From Pseudomonas psychrophila HA-4 (lineage in GTDB: Bacteria > Pseudomonadota > Gammaproteobacteria > Pseudomonadales > Pseudomonadaceae): 64,000 bases of DNA. Shown in pieces: positions 18,165-26,571 of the stretch. The translations under genes were made by a program, and so were the position numbers. The notes under the pieces were generated by a model. It was not told the origin of the DNA and searched no databases. It worked only from the letters and a program-made list of their open reading frames with translations. Every line of letters starts with the position of its first letter. Within the stretch, counting starts at the first letter, position 1. Location: the NCBI RefSeq assembly GCF_000282975.1, contig NZ_ALJC01000128.1, positions 62,001 to 126,000 of the forward strand, in the 5' to 3' direction.

Positions 18165-19220
18165 TCAGGCGTCAATAAGGTCAGGGGCACAGGCGCGGCC
18201 AGTTGCTGCGGCTTCACGAATGGCTTCGATCAGCGCCAAGGTGCGGGCGGCATCTGCCGCGCTTACCAACGGCGCAACTTCGCGTCGAATCACCCGAACA
18301 AAATGCTCCAGTTGCAGGCGCAGGGCTTCATCCGGGTTGAAGCGCTCTTGCTCGACCAGCAATGACTCGTGCCAGCCAGCGCCGTCCTCGGCGTAATGCC
18401 AGCGTTTGAGCTGCGGAATGCTCAACGCCCCGCCAGTACCCGCAAGCAAATAGCAGGGCTGATCGCTTTGACGCGGATACACCGGGTTTTCCCCAGAGCT
18501 CAGTTCCCAGCTCCAAGGCGCGGCTACGGCATCGGAGCCCGTCAACGTGCCGAGTGCACCGTTTTCAAATTGCAGCAAGACCGCCGCACAGTCTTCATTG
18601 CCATAAGCGCGCACAGCATTGCTGGTGATGGCCTGCACCTGACGGACTTCGCCACACAGATGCCGCAGTAAATCCAGATCATGGATGAGGTTGGTCAGCA
18701 ACATCCCCGCACCGGCTTCGCGCCGCCACGGAATGTCGAAGTAACTCTCGGGCTTTTGCAGTTGCCACAGCGCGGTCACGGTACTCAAACGCCCCAACGC
18801 CCCGCTTTTCACCAGTTCATGAGCCCGCACAATCAGCGGGTTGTGGCGCCGATGATGGCCCACCAAAACGGGCACACCGCTGTCCCGGGATGCGGCGACC
18901 AGCGTACGCACCTCGGCCAGGTCCACGCCCACCGGTTTTTCTAGCAGCACCGGTACACCCGCGGCCAAGCAGGTCAGCGCCGTGCTCACGTGCAACGTGT
19001 TGGGGTTCGCGATGATCACGCCGTCAGGCTTGACCGCCGCCAGCATCTGCGCCGTGTCTTCAAACCATTCGACCCCGCACTCAGCCGCAAACTCGGCCGA
19101 CTGCGGTGCTGGGTCTGCCACCGCGCAGAGTACAGCGCTGTCGAGCTGCTTTAAGTGATGCAGGTGCTGGCGACCCATGATGCCAGCCCCCACCAAAGCG
19201 ATTCGCAATGGAGCATTCAA
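18165..19220 (-). CDS. Gfo/Idh/MocA-family dehydrogenase
   Basis: A 351-residue NAD(P)-dependent oxidoreductase. The Rossmann motif VGAGIMGRQH lies at residues 10-19, the catalytic lysine in LLEKPVG about residue 97, and the family motif GHHRRHNPL about 121. The family oxidises sugars and cyclitols, for example inositol dehydrogenase. The start is TTG with GAGG nine bases upstream; no ATG lies ahead of the Rossmann strand. It heads an operon with the TIM-barrel protein and DMT transporter, and IclR-box-like sites lie just upstream. It may make the ketone that the flavoprotein at 20260 then desaturates. Confidence 0.82.
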   Translation of the reverse strand: MNAPLRIALVGAGIMGRQHLHHLKQLDSAVLCAVADPAPQSAEFAAECGVEWFEDTAQMLAAVKPDGVIIANPNTLHVSTALTCLAAGVPVLLEKPVGVDLAEVRTLVAASRDSGVPVLVGHHRRHNPLIVRAHELVKSGALGRLSTVTALWQLQKPESYFDIPWRREAGAGMLLTNLIHDLDLLRHLCGEVRQVQAITSNAVRAYGNEDCAAVLLQFENGALGTLTGSDAVAAPWSWELSSGENPVYPRQSDQPCYLLAGTGGALSIPQLKRWHYAEDGAGWHESLLVEQERFNPDEALRLQLEHFVRVIRREVAPLVSAADAARTLALIEAIREAAATGRACAPDLIDA

Positions 19221-19245
19221 AGTGTTGATCCTCTTGTAAGAATTA

Positions 19246-19285
19246 TGGAACCACAGAATTCAGATTAATTTAGAATCCAGTTCCA
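19246..19285. promoter_or_regulatory. Paired IclR-box-like sites upstream of the Gfo/Idh operon
   Basis: Two inverted elements: TGGAACCACAGAATTC at 19246 and TAGAATCCAGTTCCA at 19271-19285, the latter reading TGGAACTGGATTCTA on the minus strand. Both resemble the E. coli IclR box TGGAAATNATTTCCA. They lie 26-65 nt upstream of the TTG start of the dehydrogenase gene and recur in the iclR/flavoprotein gap. Confidence 0.5.
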
Positions 19286-19327
19286 CTTTCTTGCAAGTTA
19301 AATTAACTACTTCGTCCAATTTAACCG

Positions 19328-20107
19328 TCAGGCGTCGAACAATTCAGACGCCTGACAGGCCACGGATAACTCGTCAGCGAACGCAAGCAACAGCGGCGCC
19401 AGCTCGTGCAATCGGGCTTGAGGCAAGCGTGCGCTAGGCCCGGCCACACTCAATACGCCGACCACATGCTGCCCCAACGGGCTGCGCACCACGGCCGCAA
19501 TGGCGCTGGTGCCAATGGCCGAACTCTCCTCTACGCAGGCATAGCCCTGCTCGCGGGCGACGCGCAAGCATTCCAGCAATTGCACATTAGAGTGGGGCGC
19601 ATTCGGCCCCACGTCTTCGGGGGGCACAACACCCTGGCGCTCAACCTGCGCCAACGCCATGGCATCACTCATGGTGGCCAGCCAGGCATGCCCGGACGCA
19701 GTGAAATAAAGAGGCGCGTCGCGCCCCATGTCCGGGTCATAGCGCAACCCGGAGCGGGCGCCCTGAGACTTGGCGATCCAGGTCAGGCGCTCACCGTCCA
19801 CCACTCCCAGGCGCACCAGTTCACCGGTTTCCTGGGCGAGACGATCAAGAATCGGCTGCACAATGTCGGCCCCGCTGCTGGCCAAGTATTGAAAGCCCAT
19901 GGCGACCAACTTGGTCGACAGATGGTAGCGACTGTTCTCGCTGTTTTGCCGCACATAGCCCAGCCGTACCAACTCGGCGAGCAAGCGGTGGGTCGCACTT
20001 TTTGGAATGCCTAATTGCTCGGCGAGCGTCTGCATCGGCACACCGCGAGGCTCCTGGGTGAGACTTTCAAGCACACTGAACACACGTTCGATCTGACTGC
20101 CAGCCAT
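19328..20107 (-). CDS. IclR-family transcriptional regulator
   Basis: A 259-residue regulator with an N-terminal winged helix (about 1-70; IERVFSVLESL, LAEQLGIPKSATHRLLAELV) and a C-terminal effector domain (about 80-255; YFTASGHAWLATM, CVEESSAIGTSAIAAVVRSPLGQ). The ATG at 20107 matches the usual IclR N-terminus; a longer frame from 20179 would run through the operator-like sites. It lies between the Gfo/Idh operon and the divergent flavoprotein gene and probably controls both, since TGGAAC-type sites flank it on either side. The effector is unknown. Confidence 0.88.
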   Translation of the reverse strand: MAGSQIERVFSVLESLTQEPRGVPMQTLAEQLGIPKSATHRLLAELVRLGYVRQNSENSRYHLSTKLVAMGFQYLASSGADIVQPILDRLAQETGELVRLGVVDGERLTWIAKSQGARSGLRYDPDMGRDAPLYFTASGHAWLATMSDAMALAQVERQGVVPPEDVGPNAPHSNVQLLECLRVAREQGYACVEESSAIGTSAIAAVVRSPLGQHVVGVLSVAGPSARLPQARLHELAPLLLAFADELSVACQASELFDA

Positions 20108-20121
20108 ACAAAGCCCTCGAA

Positions 20122-20232
20122 AATGAATGGATTCTAAAAGGTAAACGCTAAAACGCAAAATATGGAACTGAATAAACACGTTCAGGGTTGTTGTTTTAGC
20201 CGCAAATCTTTATATTTTGGAACCATATTCCA
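20122..20232. promoter_or_regulatory. Cluster of IclR-box-like sites between iclR and the flavoprotein gene
   Basis: Three elements share the TGGAA motif. TGGAACCATATTCCA at 20218-20232 is the clearest, embedded in the larger palindrome TTTTGGAA-N5-TTCCAAAA, 28 nt upstream of the flavoprotein ATG. TGGAACTGAATAAAC at 20163 is a left half-site. AATGAATGGATTCTA at 20122-20136 shares its right nine bases with the site upstream of the Gfo/Idh gene. Binding by the adjacent IclR protein is inferred. Confidence 0.55.
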
Positions 20233-20259
20233 AAAACCACTCTACACGGAGCCTGCCCC

Positions 20260-21978
20260 ATGACCGCTGCCTCTCAACCCGACGTTATCGACTGTGATGT
20301 GCTGATTGTCGGCTCTGGCGCGGCCGGTTTATCCGCAGCCGTCACGGCCGCCTGGCATGGGCAAAAAGTCATCGTGGTCGAAAAAGACCCGGTATTCGGT
20401 GGCGCCACTGCCTGGTCCGGCGGCTGGGCGTGGGTGCCCTGCAACCCTCTGGCCAAACGCGCCGGGATCGTTGAAGACGTGGAATTGCCGCGCACCTACC
20501 TCAAGCACGAATTGGGTGAACGCTACGAGCCGGCCATGATTGATGCTTTTCTTGAGGCCGGACCGCAGATGGTGGCCTTCTTCGAACAGCACACCCGCTT
20601 GCAGTTTGCCGATGGCAACGCGATTGCCGACATCCACGGCGACACTCCGGGGGCCGGTACCGGAGGGCGCTCAGTGATCGCCGCACCGTACAACGGACGT
20701 GAAGCAGGCAAGCTACTCAAGCGTTTGCGCAAGACGATGCGCGAAACCTCATTTATGGGCATGCCGATCATGGCAGGCCCTGACCTGGCCGCTTTTCTCA
20801 ATCTCACCCGCTCGCTGCCTGCGGCCTGGCACGTGACCAAACGTTTTACTCGCCACCTCCTAGACCTCGCTTTGCAGGGTCGGGCTCTGCATTTGGTGAA
20901 TGGCGTCGCATTGGTCGCGCGGCTGGCCAAATCCGCTGAGGACCTGGGCGTGCTGCTATGGGAATCAGCTCCGGTAACGCAGTTAACCCAAGACGCAACG
21001 GGCGTCACAGGCGCCGTGGTCAAGACTGCGCGGGGCGAAATACAGATCCGCGCACGCAAGGCCGTGGTGCTGGCTGCTGGCGGGTTTGCCAATGACATTG
21101 AACGGCGCAAGGCGCTGTTTCCACGTACGCCGACCGGGCATGAGCATCTGGCCCTACCGCCGCTGGGCGCCAGCGGTGATGGTCTAAGACTGGGAGAAAG
21201 TGCGGGGGGATGGGTCAACAGCGACATGCAGTCGACTGTGGCTTGGGCGCCGGTGTCTCGCGTCCCACACAGCGACGGCAGCATCGGGCATTTCCCGCAC
21301 ATCATTGAGCGTGGTAAGCCAGGAATCATTGGCGTACTGAGCAATGGGCAGCGTTTCGTCAATGAAGCCAATGGCTATTACGACTACGTCACAGCCATGG
21401 TTGAAAAAGCACCTGCCGACAAACCGGTGGCGTCGTGGCTGATTTGCAGTCACGCCTTCCAGCGCCGTTACGGACTGGGCATTTCACGACCCTTTCCAAT
21501 CCCCGTGACGCCGTTCATCAAGTCTGGCTATCTGAAAAGTGCGGACACCATTGAAGGCCTGGCACAAGCCTGCGGCATTGATGCCGTTGCCTTGCGAATG
21601 ACCGTCGACGATTACAATCGCCATGCTCAAACAGGCATGGACCCGCAATTCGGACGCGGCTCCACCCCGTACAACCGCAAACAAGGCGACCCGTTGCATC
21701 AGCCCAACCCTTGCGTGGCGCCCATCACAAAAGGCCCGTTTTACGCAGTTAAGGTCGAACCTGGCTGTTTCGGCACCTTTGCCGGGCTCAAAACCAACGA
21801 GCACGCACAAGTGCTGAACACAGCAGGTCAGGCGATCAAAGGGTTGTATGCCGCTGGAACAGACATGGCCAGCATCATGGGCGGGTACTATCCGGCGGGA
21901 GGCATAAATCTTGGGCCAGCCCTGACATTTGGCTACATTGCCGGGCGGCATATTGCGGGGGTCACGCAGTACGAGTAA
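20260..21978 (+). CDS. FAD-dependent dehydrogenase related to 3-ketosteroid desaturases
   Basis: A 572-residue flavoprotein of the succinate dehydrogenase/fumarate reductase flavoprotein superfamily, KstD branch. The FAD motif VGSGAAGLSAAVTAA lies at residues 17-31, a second FAD-binding motif AVVLAAGGFAND near 268, and the C-terminal motif YPAGGINLG at 544-552. Its Tyr544-x3-Gly548 matches the Tyr/Gly pair that polarises the substrate ketone in ketosteroid 1-dehydrogenase. The reaction is therefore probably alpha,beta-desaturation of a cyclic ketone, possibly towards an aromatic ring. It is divergent from iclR and converges on pcaG. No steroid genes are nearby, so a small hydroaromatic substrate is more likely. 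Confidence 0.8.
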   Translation: MTAASQPDVIDCDVLIVGSGAAGLSAAVTAAWHGQKVIVVEKDPVFGGATAWSGGWAWVPCNPLAKRAGIVEDVELPRTYLKHELGERYEPAMIDAFLEAGPQMVAFFEQHTRLQFADGNAIADIHGDTPGAGTGGRSVIAAPYNGREAGKLLKRLRKTMRETSFMGMPIMAGPDLAAFLNLTRSLPAAWHVTKRFTRHLLDLALQGRALHLVNGVALVARLAKSAEDLGVLLWESAPVTQLTQDATGVTGAVVKTARGEIQIRARKAVVLAAGGFANDIERRKALFPRTPTGHEHLALPPLGASGDGLRLGESAGGWVNSDMQSTVAWAPVSRVPHSDGSIGHFPHIIERGKPGIIGVLSNGQRFVNEANGYYDYVTAMVEKAPADKPVASWLICSHAFQRRYGLGISRPFPIPVTPFIKSGYLKSADTIEGLAQACGIDAVALRMTVDDYNRHAQTGMDPQFGRGSTPYNRKQGDPLHQPNPCVAPITKGPFYAVKVEPGCFGTFAGLKTNEHAQVLNTAGQAIKGLYAAGTDMASIMGGYYPAGGINLGPALTFGYIAGRHIAGVTQYE

Positions 21979-21987
21979 GTCACAGCG

Positions 21988-22019
21988 GTGGGAGCCAGGC
22001 AGGCTTGCCTGCTCCCACA
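21988..22019. repeat. REP-like hairpin between convergent flavoprotein and pcaG genes
   Basis: GTGGGAGC...AGGCAGG pairs with CCTGCTCCCAC around a short loop, in the 49-nt gap between convergent stop codons. It probably serves as a shared terminator or 3' stabiliser. Confidence 0.65.
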
Positions 22020-22027
22020 CACGGCAC

Positions 22028-22633
22028 TTAAAAGTCGAAGAACACCGTTTCGTTCGGGCCTTGAATGTAAATATCAAAGCGGTATGCCGGCTTGCCGTTC
22101 ACTTCGCAGCGATGGGCAATCAACGTTTCGCGACGTTGCGGTTGCTCGATCAGGTTGAGCACGGGGCATTGGGCATTGGCTTGCGGCTCGTCGCTGAAAT
22201 ACAGGCGAGTCTGCAGGTGAATGTTGATGCCTCGGGCAAACAGCGACACGTTGATATGCGGCGCCATCGGCACACCCGCGGCGTTTTTCACCACCCCGGG
22301 CTTGATGGTGTTGAGTGTCCACTCACCCGCATCAAACGTGGTCGCCGTACGGCCAAAACTGTTGAAAGCCTTCTCGCTATCAAAGTCTTCGTCGTAGACA
22401 CCTTCATGGTTGGCTTGCCACAGCTCCAGGAAGGAATCGCGCACCAAGTGGCCATTACCGTCATAGACATTGCCGAGCAGCAGAATATGCTCGCCCTCGG
22501 CGCCAGGCTTGGCCATCTCGCTCCAGATTTCCACTGGGCGCGTTGGGTTACCGGCGGCGTCCAGCGCCAGCCCGATATGCACGTAAGGACCGGCCGTTTG
22601 CGATGGAGTTTCCGGTAGCAGTTCGATAGGCAT
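22028..22633 (-). CDS. pcaG: Protocatechuate 3,4-dioxygenase alpha subunit
   Basis: A 201-residue alpha subunit of the intradiol enzyme that opens protocatechuate to 3-carboxy-cis,cis-muconate. The N-terminus (ETPSQTAGPYVHIGLA) is the family signature, and the middle shows LELWQANHEGVYDEDFD and HINVSLFARGINIHLQTRLYF. The alpha subunit lacks the iron ligands and contributes to the active-site pocket. It lies 11 nt downstream of pcaH, so the two are co-expressed. Confidence 0.95.
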   Translation of the reverse strand: MPIELLPETPSQTAGPYVHIGLALDAAGNPTRPVEIWSEMAKPGAEGEHILLLGNVYDGNGHLVRDSFLELWQANHEGVYDEDFDSEKAFNSFGRTATTFDAGEWTLNTIKPGVVKNAAGVPMAPHINVSLFARGINIHLQTRLYFSDEPQANAQCPVLNLIEQPQRRETLIAHRCEVNGKPAYRFDIYIQGPNETVFFDF

Positions 22634-22644
22634 GACGAGGCTCC

Positions 22645-23364
22645 TCAGCAGTTTTCGAAGTGAGTCTTGCGCTGACCGCGCAGCACGATGTCAAAGCGAT
22701 ACGCTAAGCAATCCATCGGATTGGCAGCGCCCATGTCCAAGCGTGCAATCAGGCTTTGCACAGCGTCTGGGTTGGCAATCGATTTGACGATCGGGCACAT
22801 CGGAATCAACGGATCACCTTCGAAATACAACTGGGTGATCAGGCGCGTGGCAATCGAAGGGCCACTGATGGACACGTGAATATGCGCCGGACGCCAGTCA
22901 TTGGGGCCGTTTCGCCACGGGTAAGGGCCCGGTCTTACGGTGCGAAAGCTGTAATAGCCTTGGCTGTCGGTGAGCGTACGGCCCACACCACCAAAGTTGG
23001 GGTCCAGCGGCGCCAGGTAACGGTCATTCTTGTGGCGATAACGGCCACCGGCGTTGGCTTGCCACATCTCGACCAAGGTGTGCGGGATTGGTTTGCCATA
23101 TTGGTCGCACACGCGCCCCGAAACCAGAATCCGCTCGCCCACCGGCAAGCCACCGTTATTGAAGTTCAGCAACAGGTCGTTGTCGAACTTGCCAAGTCGA
23201 AGGTGAGAAAAATCGGGACCGCTGGTTTCGCTGACCGATTGCGGGATGCTCACCAGCGCTTGGCGCGGAGAACGGGCAATCGAGGTTTTATAGTCAGGGG
23301 TGAAGGCTTTAGGGTGCCAGTTGCGATCACGAATGATAAAGCGCCGGCTGTCTGCATCAGACAT
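22645..23364 (-). CDS. pcaH: Protocatechuate 3,4-dioxygenase beta subunit
   Basis: A 239-residue catalytic subunit holding the non-haem Fe(III). The four ligands are all present, counting the initiator Met: Tyr109 (GGRYRHKND), Tyr148 (GPYPWRNG), His161 and His163 (RPAHIHVS). An AGGAG site precedes the ATG. A PcaQ-type palindrome lies 87 nt upstream, in the 3' end of pcaQ. Its substrate, protocatechuate, is the product of quiC in the same window, so the island contains both the supply and the ring-opening step. Confidence 0.96.
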   Translation of the reverse strand: MSDADSRRFIIRDRNWHPKAFTPDYKTSIARSPRQALVSIPQSVSETSGPDFSHLRLGKFDNDLLLNFNNGGLPVGERILVSGRVCDQYGKPIPHTLVEMWQANAGGRYRHKNDRYLAPLDPNFGGVGRTLTDSQGYYSFRTVRPGPYPWRNGPNDWRPAHIHVSISGPSIATRLITQLYFEGDPLIPMCPIVKSIANPDAVQSLIARLDMGAANPMDCLAYRFDIVLRGQRKTHFENC

Positions 23365-23450
23365 GTCGATCTCCTGTTGTTTTTATGAAGGCTAGACGCC
23401 AGTTTCAGACAACAGCAGGTCGAGCACTAGTGAAAAGGACGACTCCAAGC

Positions 23451-23466
23451 ATAACCATATGGTTAT
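23451..23466. promoter_or_regulatory. PcaQ-binding palindrome upstream of pcaHG
   Basis: ATAACCATATGGTTAT is a perfect palindrome and matches 11 of 12 fixed bases of the PcaQ site described in rhizobia (ATAACC-N4-GGTTAA). It overlaps the last codon and stop of pcaQ, upstream of pcaH in the same direction, which suits an activator site for a pcaHG promoter. Confidence 0.75.
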
Positions 23467-24392
23467 GGATAAACACTTTCGCCGTACGCTTGCCCTAACT
23501 CACGTAATACTTCAACGCAGCCTTGGGCCGCCACCGACATCGGCACATGTGCGTTGCTGCAAATACCAATTGAGCCGCCTGGCTCGCGCTGGCCGAGGTC
23601 GATCTCTAGCAGTTCGCCGCTTGCCAGATCCAGGCGCACCGCATCCAGAGGTGCGATCCAGACGGCATTGTTGCGCAACACATAGCGCCGACTGACCGTC
23701 ACTGACAAGGTTTCAAGACGTTGGCGTGACTGACTGATGCCGCACTGCACAAACAAACTGTCGGCAAACGTTCGGATGGTGGTGTTGGCCAGCGGCAGCA
23801 CCAGCGGATAGCGTTCCAGCTGGCTGCGATCTAGCGCCCCCTGCAGCAATGGATGCCCCGGACGCACGACCAGCGTCATCGATTCGCTGTACAGATGTTC
23901 AAAATTCATACCCTGAATTTCCGGGCTGTCAGTCATGCGCCCTACCACCAAGTCGACGTCGCCCACCCGCAACTGAGACAACAAATACGCACTCGGGCCG
24001 GTGACGATACTCACCACCAACGCCGAATGCCGCGCGTGCAGGCGGCTCACCAACTCGGGCACTAACAGACTTTCTACGGTGGACAACACCCCCAACCGGA
24101 CTGTGCCGCCTGAATACTCCCCACCACGCAATGCATTGACGCCTTCACGCAATGCCTGCACCGAAGGCGTTGCGTAACGCAGGAAAGCCATCCCCGCTTC
24201 GGTCAGGCTGATCCCGCTTTTACTGCGCACAAACAGACTGACCGTGAGCAGTTCTTCCAACTCTTTAAGGGTTTTGGACATAGCCGGCTGGCTGACCGCC
24301 AACACATCCGCCGCCCGCGCCAAACTGCCCTGACGTGCCATTTCCAAAAAGCACACCAAGTGACGGTATTTGATGCGGGTATCGATATTCAC
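23463..24392 (-). CDS. pcaQ: LysR-type activator of protocatechuate genes
   Basis: A 309-residue LysR regulator. The helix-turn-helix lies about residues 10-60 (ARAADVLAVSQPAMSKTLKELEE), followed by the substrate-binding domain. The start is GTG at 24392 (VNIDTRIKYRHLVCFLEMA), the normal PcaQ N-terminus; longer frames run into the next gene. It is transcribed with or ahead of pcaH and pcaG, and its predicted binding palindrome lies at its own 3' end. Known PcaQ proteins respond to beta-carboxy-cis,cis-muconate or its product, made from the PcaHG product. Confidence 0.88.
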   Translation of the reverse strand: MNIDTRIKYRHLVCFLEMARQGSLARAADVLAVSQPAMSKTLKELEELLTVSLFVRSKSGISLTEAGMAFLRYATPSVQALREGVNALRGGEYSGGTVRLGVLSTVESLLVPELVSRLHARHSALVVSIVTGPSAYLLSQLRVGDVDLVVGRMTDSPEIQGMNFEHLYSESMTLVVRPGHPLLQGALDRSQLERYPLVLPLANTTIRTFADSLFVQCGISQSRQRLETLSVTVSRRYVLRNNAVWIAPLDAVRLDLASGELLEIDLGQREPGGSIGICSNAHVPMSVAAQGCVEVLRELGQAYGESVYP

Positions 24393-24423
24393 AGGGGTCA
24401 CAGCTCCAAGACGGATGAGGACG

Positions 24424-25452
24424 TCACGCGTCGTCGACGGGGACGTTTTGTAGGTAAAACTCGTGCAGCTTGGCGAGCAGCAGTTTCTTGTCCGGCAAAC
24501 GCGTCTGGTACTCGGCAATCATTGCTGGGGACAACGAGCGATTGAGCGCGTATTCAACCACTTCATCATTTTTACTGGCGCACAGTAAAACACCAATGGC
24601 CGGATTTTCGTGGGACTTGCGGTGATCTCGATCGAGGGCTTCCAGATAGAAATTGAGTTTACCCAGATGTTCGGGTTCAAAACGCCCGACCTTCAGTTCT
24701 ATGGCTAAGAGGCAATTAAGGCCCCGATGGAAAAAAAGCAAATCTAGCGCGAAGTCTTGGTCCCCTACCTGCAAGGGATATTGAGAACCGACATAACAAA
24801 AATCGCTGCCGAGTTCAGTCAGAAACCGCCCTAGGTTGTTAATCAAACTGTGCTGCAGTTCGGCCTCCGAATGGTTTTGCGCCAACCCTAGGAACTCAAG
24901 GAAATAACTGTCTTTAAGAAACTCGGAGGCCTGCGGATGAATATCTCTCAACGATGCTGAGACTTTTGCAGGAGTCAACTCGGTGCGCACGAATAAATGG
25001 CTATCCATTTGGCGTACCACTTCACGCACCGACCACCGCTGTTCAACCGCCATTCGCAAGTAAAACTCTCGTTCCTCCGGGTGCTTGGCACGCGTCAAGA
25101 TGTGCAGATTTGATGACCACGGTAATTCTCTCAACAGCGTTGAGAGTTTTGGATCATGGCGATAGGCGCCGAAAAACTGCTGCATACGCCAAATATTCTG
25201 CGCCGAAAAACCTCGGACTCCAGGCTGCCTGCATTGGATGTAAGCCGCTAGCTCACGCACTGTCCCCTTCCCCCAACCTGCACTCTGCGTTTTCAGGCTG
25301 ACGTACTCTCCGACTCGCCAATAAAGCTCGATAAGTGCTGTATTAACACTCCGGTTTGCGTGCTCACGGGCTTTCTCAATAAACCCGACGACCTCATGAA
25401 ACAAGGGCTCGCTGGGCGTCTCAACAGACGGGGAAGATTGTTTTTTACTCAT
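24424..25452 (-). CDS. YhcG-type PDDEXK nuclease (DUF1016)
   Basis: A 342-residue protein with the N-terminal DUF1016 helical domain (about 15-165; ALIELYWRVGEYVS, LRELPWSSNLHIL) and a C-terminal PDDEXK nuclease fold (about 185-330). The active-site line is FALDLLFFHRGLNCLLAIELKVGRF, split as ALDLLFF with the Asp and AIELKVG with the E-x-K pair. Members are found widely as single genes or inside restriction and defence islands. Here it stands alone, 31 nt upstream of pcaQ, with no partner methylase. A nucleic-acid substrate is expected but its role is not known. The ATG at 25452 is preferred over an upstream start at 25482. Confidence 0.85.
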   Translation of the reverse strand: MSKKQSSPSVETPSEPLFHEVVGFIEKAREHANRSVNTALIELYWRVGEYVSLKTQSAGWGKGTVRELAAYIQCRQPGVRGFSAQNIWRMQQFFGAYRHDPKLSTLLRELPWSSNLHILTRAKHPEEREFYLRMAVEQRWSVREVVRQMDSHLFVRTELTPAKVSASLRDIHPQASEFLKDSYFLEFLGLAQNHSEAELQHSLINNLGRFLTELGSDFCYVGSQYPLQVGDQDFALDLLFFHRGLNCLLAIELKVGRFEPEHLGKLNFYLEALDRDHRKSHENPAIGVLLCASKNDEVVEYALNRSLSPAMIAEYQTRLPDKKLLLAKLHEFYLQNVPVDDA

Positions 25453-25683
25453 GACACACTCCAGAACGTGATGTAAAAGCAATGCCCACCCTACGTCCCA
25501 ATCCCCTCTTCGTAAGTCAGCCCCCGCCTACAAGTAGCCGATGCAGCGTGTAAGCCACTTCTGTGAACTCGCCCGGCTAACTGCCACACTGCCTGCCCAT
25601 TCAATAAGCGTCTGACGGCCGGTATGGCGCTCTACCGACTGACCAGCAACACTTATAAACAAGACTTATCAGAGGATTCTTCC

Positions 25684-26571
25684 ATGCAGTGGAAAAAAGG
25701 CCGACGTAGCGACAACGTGGAAGACGTGCGCGATCAAAGCGGTGGTGGAGGAATGCGCTTTGGCGGCGGCAAAGGCTTAAGCCTGATGGCGGTGGTGGTG
25801 ATTGTGGGTATTGGTCTGTTGACCGGGCAGGAGCCCATGCAGATCCTCGAGCAACTCGGGAGCCAGCTCACGGATCAACCGGCACAGCAAACCACTCAGC
25901 GAACCGGGCACCCAATTCCAGCCGCCGACCAACAAGCGGAATTTGTACGCGCGATTTTGGGGGACACCGAGGACACGTGGCGTCAGATTTTTCAGCAGTC
26001 CGGCCGCACCTATAAAGACCCCACGCTGGTGTTGTTTCGCGGCCAAGTGAATTCAGCCTGCGGCTCTGCCACGGCCGCCAGCGGGCCGTTTTATTGCCCC
26101 GCCGACCAAAAGGTTTACCTGGACATGTCGTTTTTCCAAGAAATGGCACAACGCTTCAGAGCCTCAGGCGAGTTCGCCCAAGCCTATGTGATCGCCCATG
26201 AAGTGGGGCATCACGTGCAGACCCTGTTGGGGCTTTCGTCAAAAATGCAGATGGCACGCCAACAAGGCAGGCGCATGGAAGGCGATGGCGGTCTGCTGGT
26301 ACGCCAAGAGTTGCAAGCTGACTGTTACGCCGGCGTGTGGGCGAACAATGCACAAAAACGCTTGAATTGGCTGGAACCCGGTGACATCGAATCCGCACTA
26401 ACAGCGGCTAACGCCATTGGCGATGACCGCTTGCAGCAGCAAAGTCAGGGGCGAGTAGTACCGGACTCGTTTACCCACGGCACGTCTGAACAGCGTGTGC
26501 GCTGGTTCAAGACCGGGTTTGAACAAGGAAACGTCAATCAATGCGACACTTTTGCGGCAACGAGGCTCTAA
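25684..26571 (+). CDS. YpfJ-family neutral zinc metallopeptidase
   Basis: A 295-residue membrane-anchored metalloprotease of the putative neutral zinc metallopeptidase family. After a polar, glycine-rich start (MQWKKGRRSDN... GGGG) there is one membrane helix (about 36-52; GLSLMAVVVIVGIGLL), then a periplasmic catalytic domain with the zinc motif HEVGHH near 176 and a third-ligand region ELQADCYAGVWAN near 214. Substrates are unknown for this family. The stop codon directly abuts the start of the next gene, so the two form one transcript. Confidence 0.88.
   Translation: MQWKKGRRSDNVEDVRDQSGGGGMRFGGGKGLSLMAVVVIVGIGLLTGQEPMQILEQLGSQLTDQPAQQTTQRTGHPIPAADQQAEFVRAILGDTEDTWRQIFQQSGRTYKDPTLVLFRGQVNSACGSATAASGPFYCPADQKVYLDMSFFQEMAQRFRASGEFAQAYVIAHEVGHHVQTLLGLSSKMQMARQQGRRMEGDGGLLVRQELQADCYAGVWANNAQKRLNWLEPGDIESALTAANAIGDDRLQQQSQGRVVPDSFTHGTSEQRVRWFKTGFEQGNVNQCDTFAATRL

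Noticed and set aside
25626-25645. Similarity to a tRNA D-arm on the minus strand (tcagtcggtagagcgc)
   Set aside because: No anticodon arm, T-arm or acceptor stem lies around it; 14-16 matching bases alone can occur by chance.
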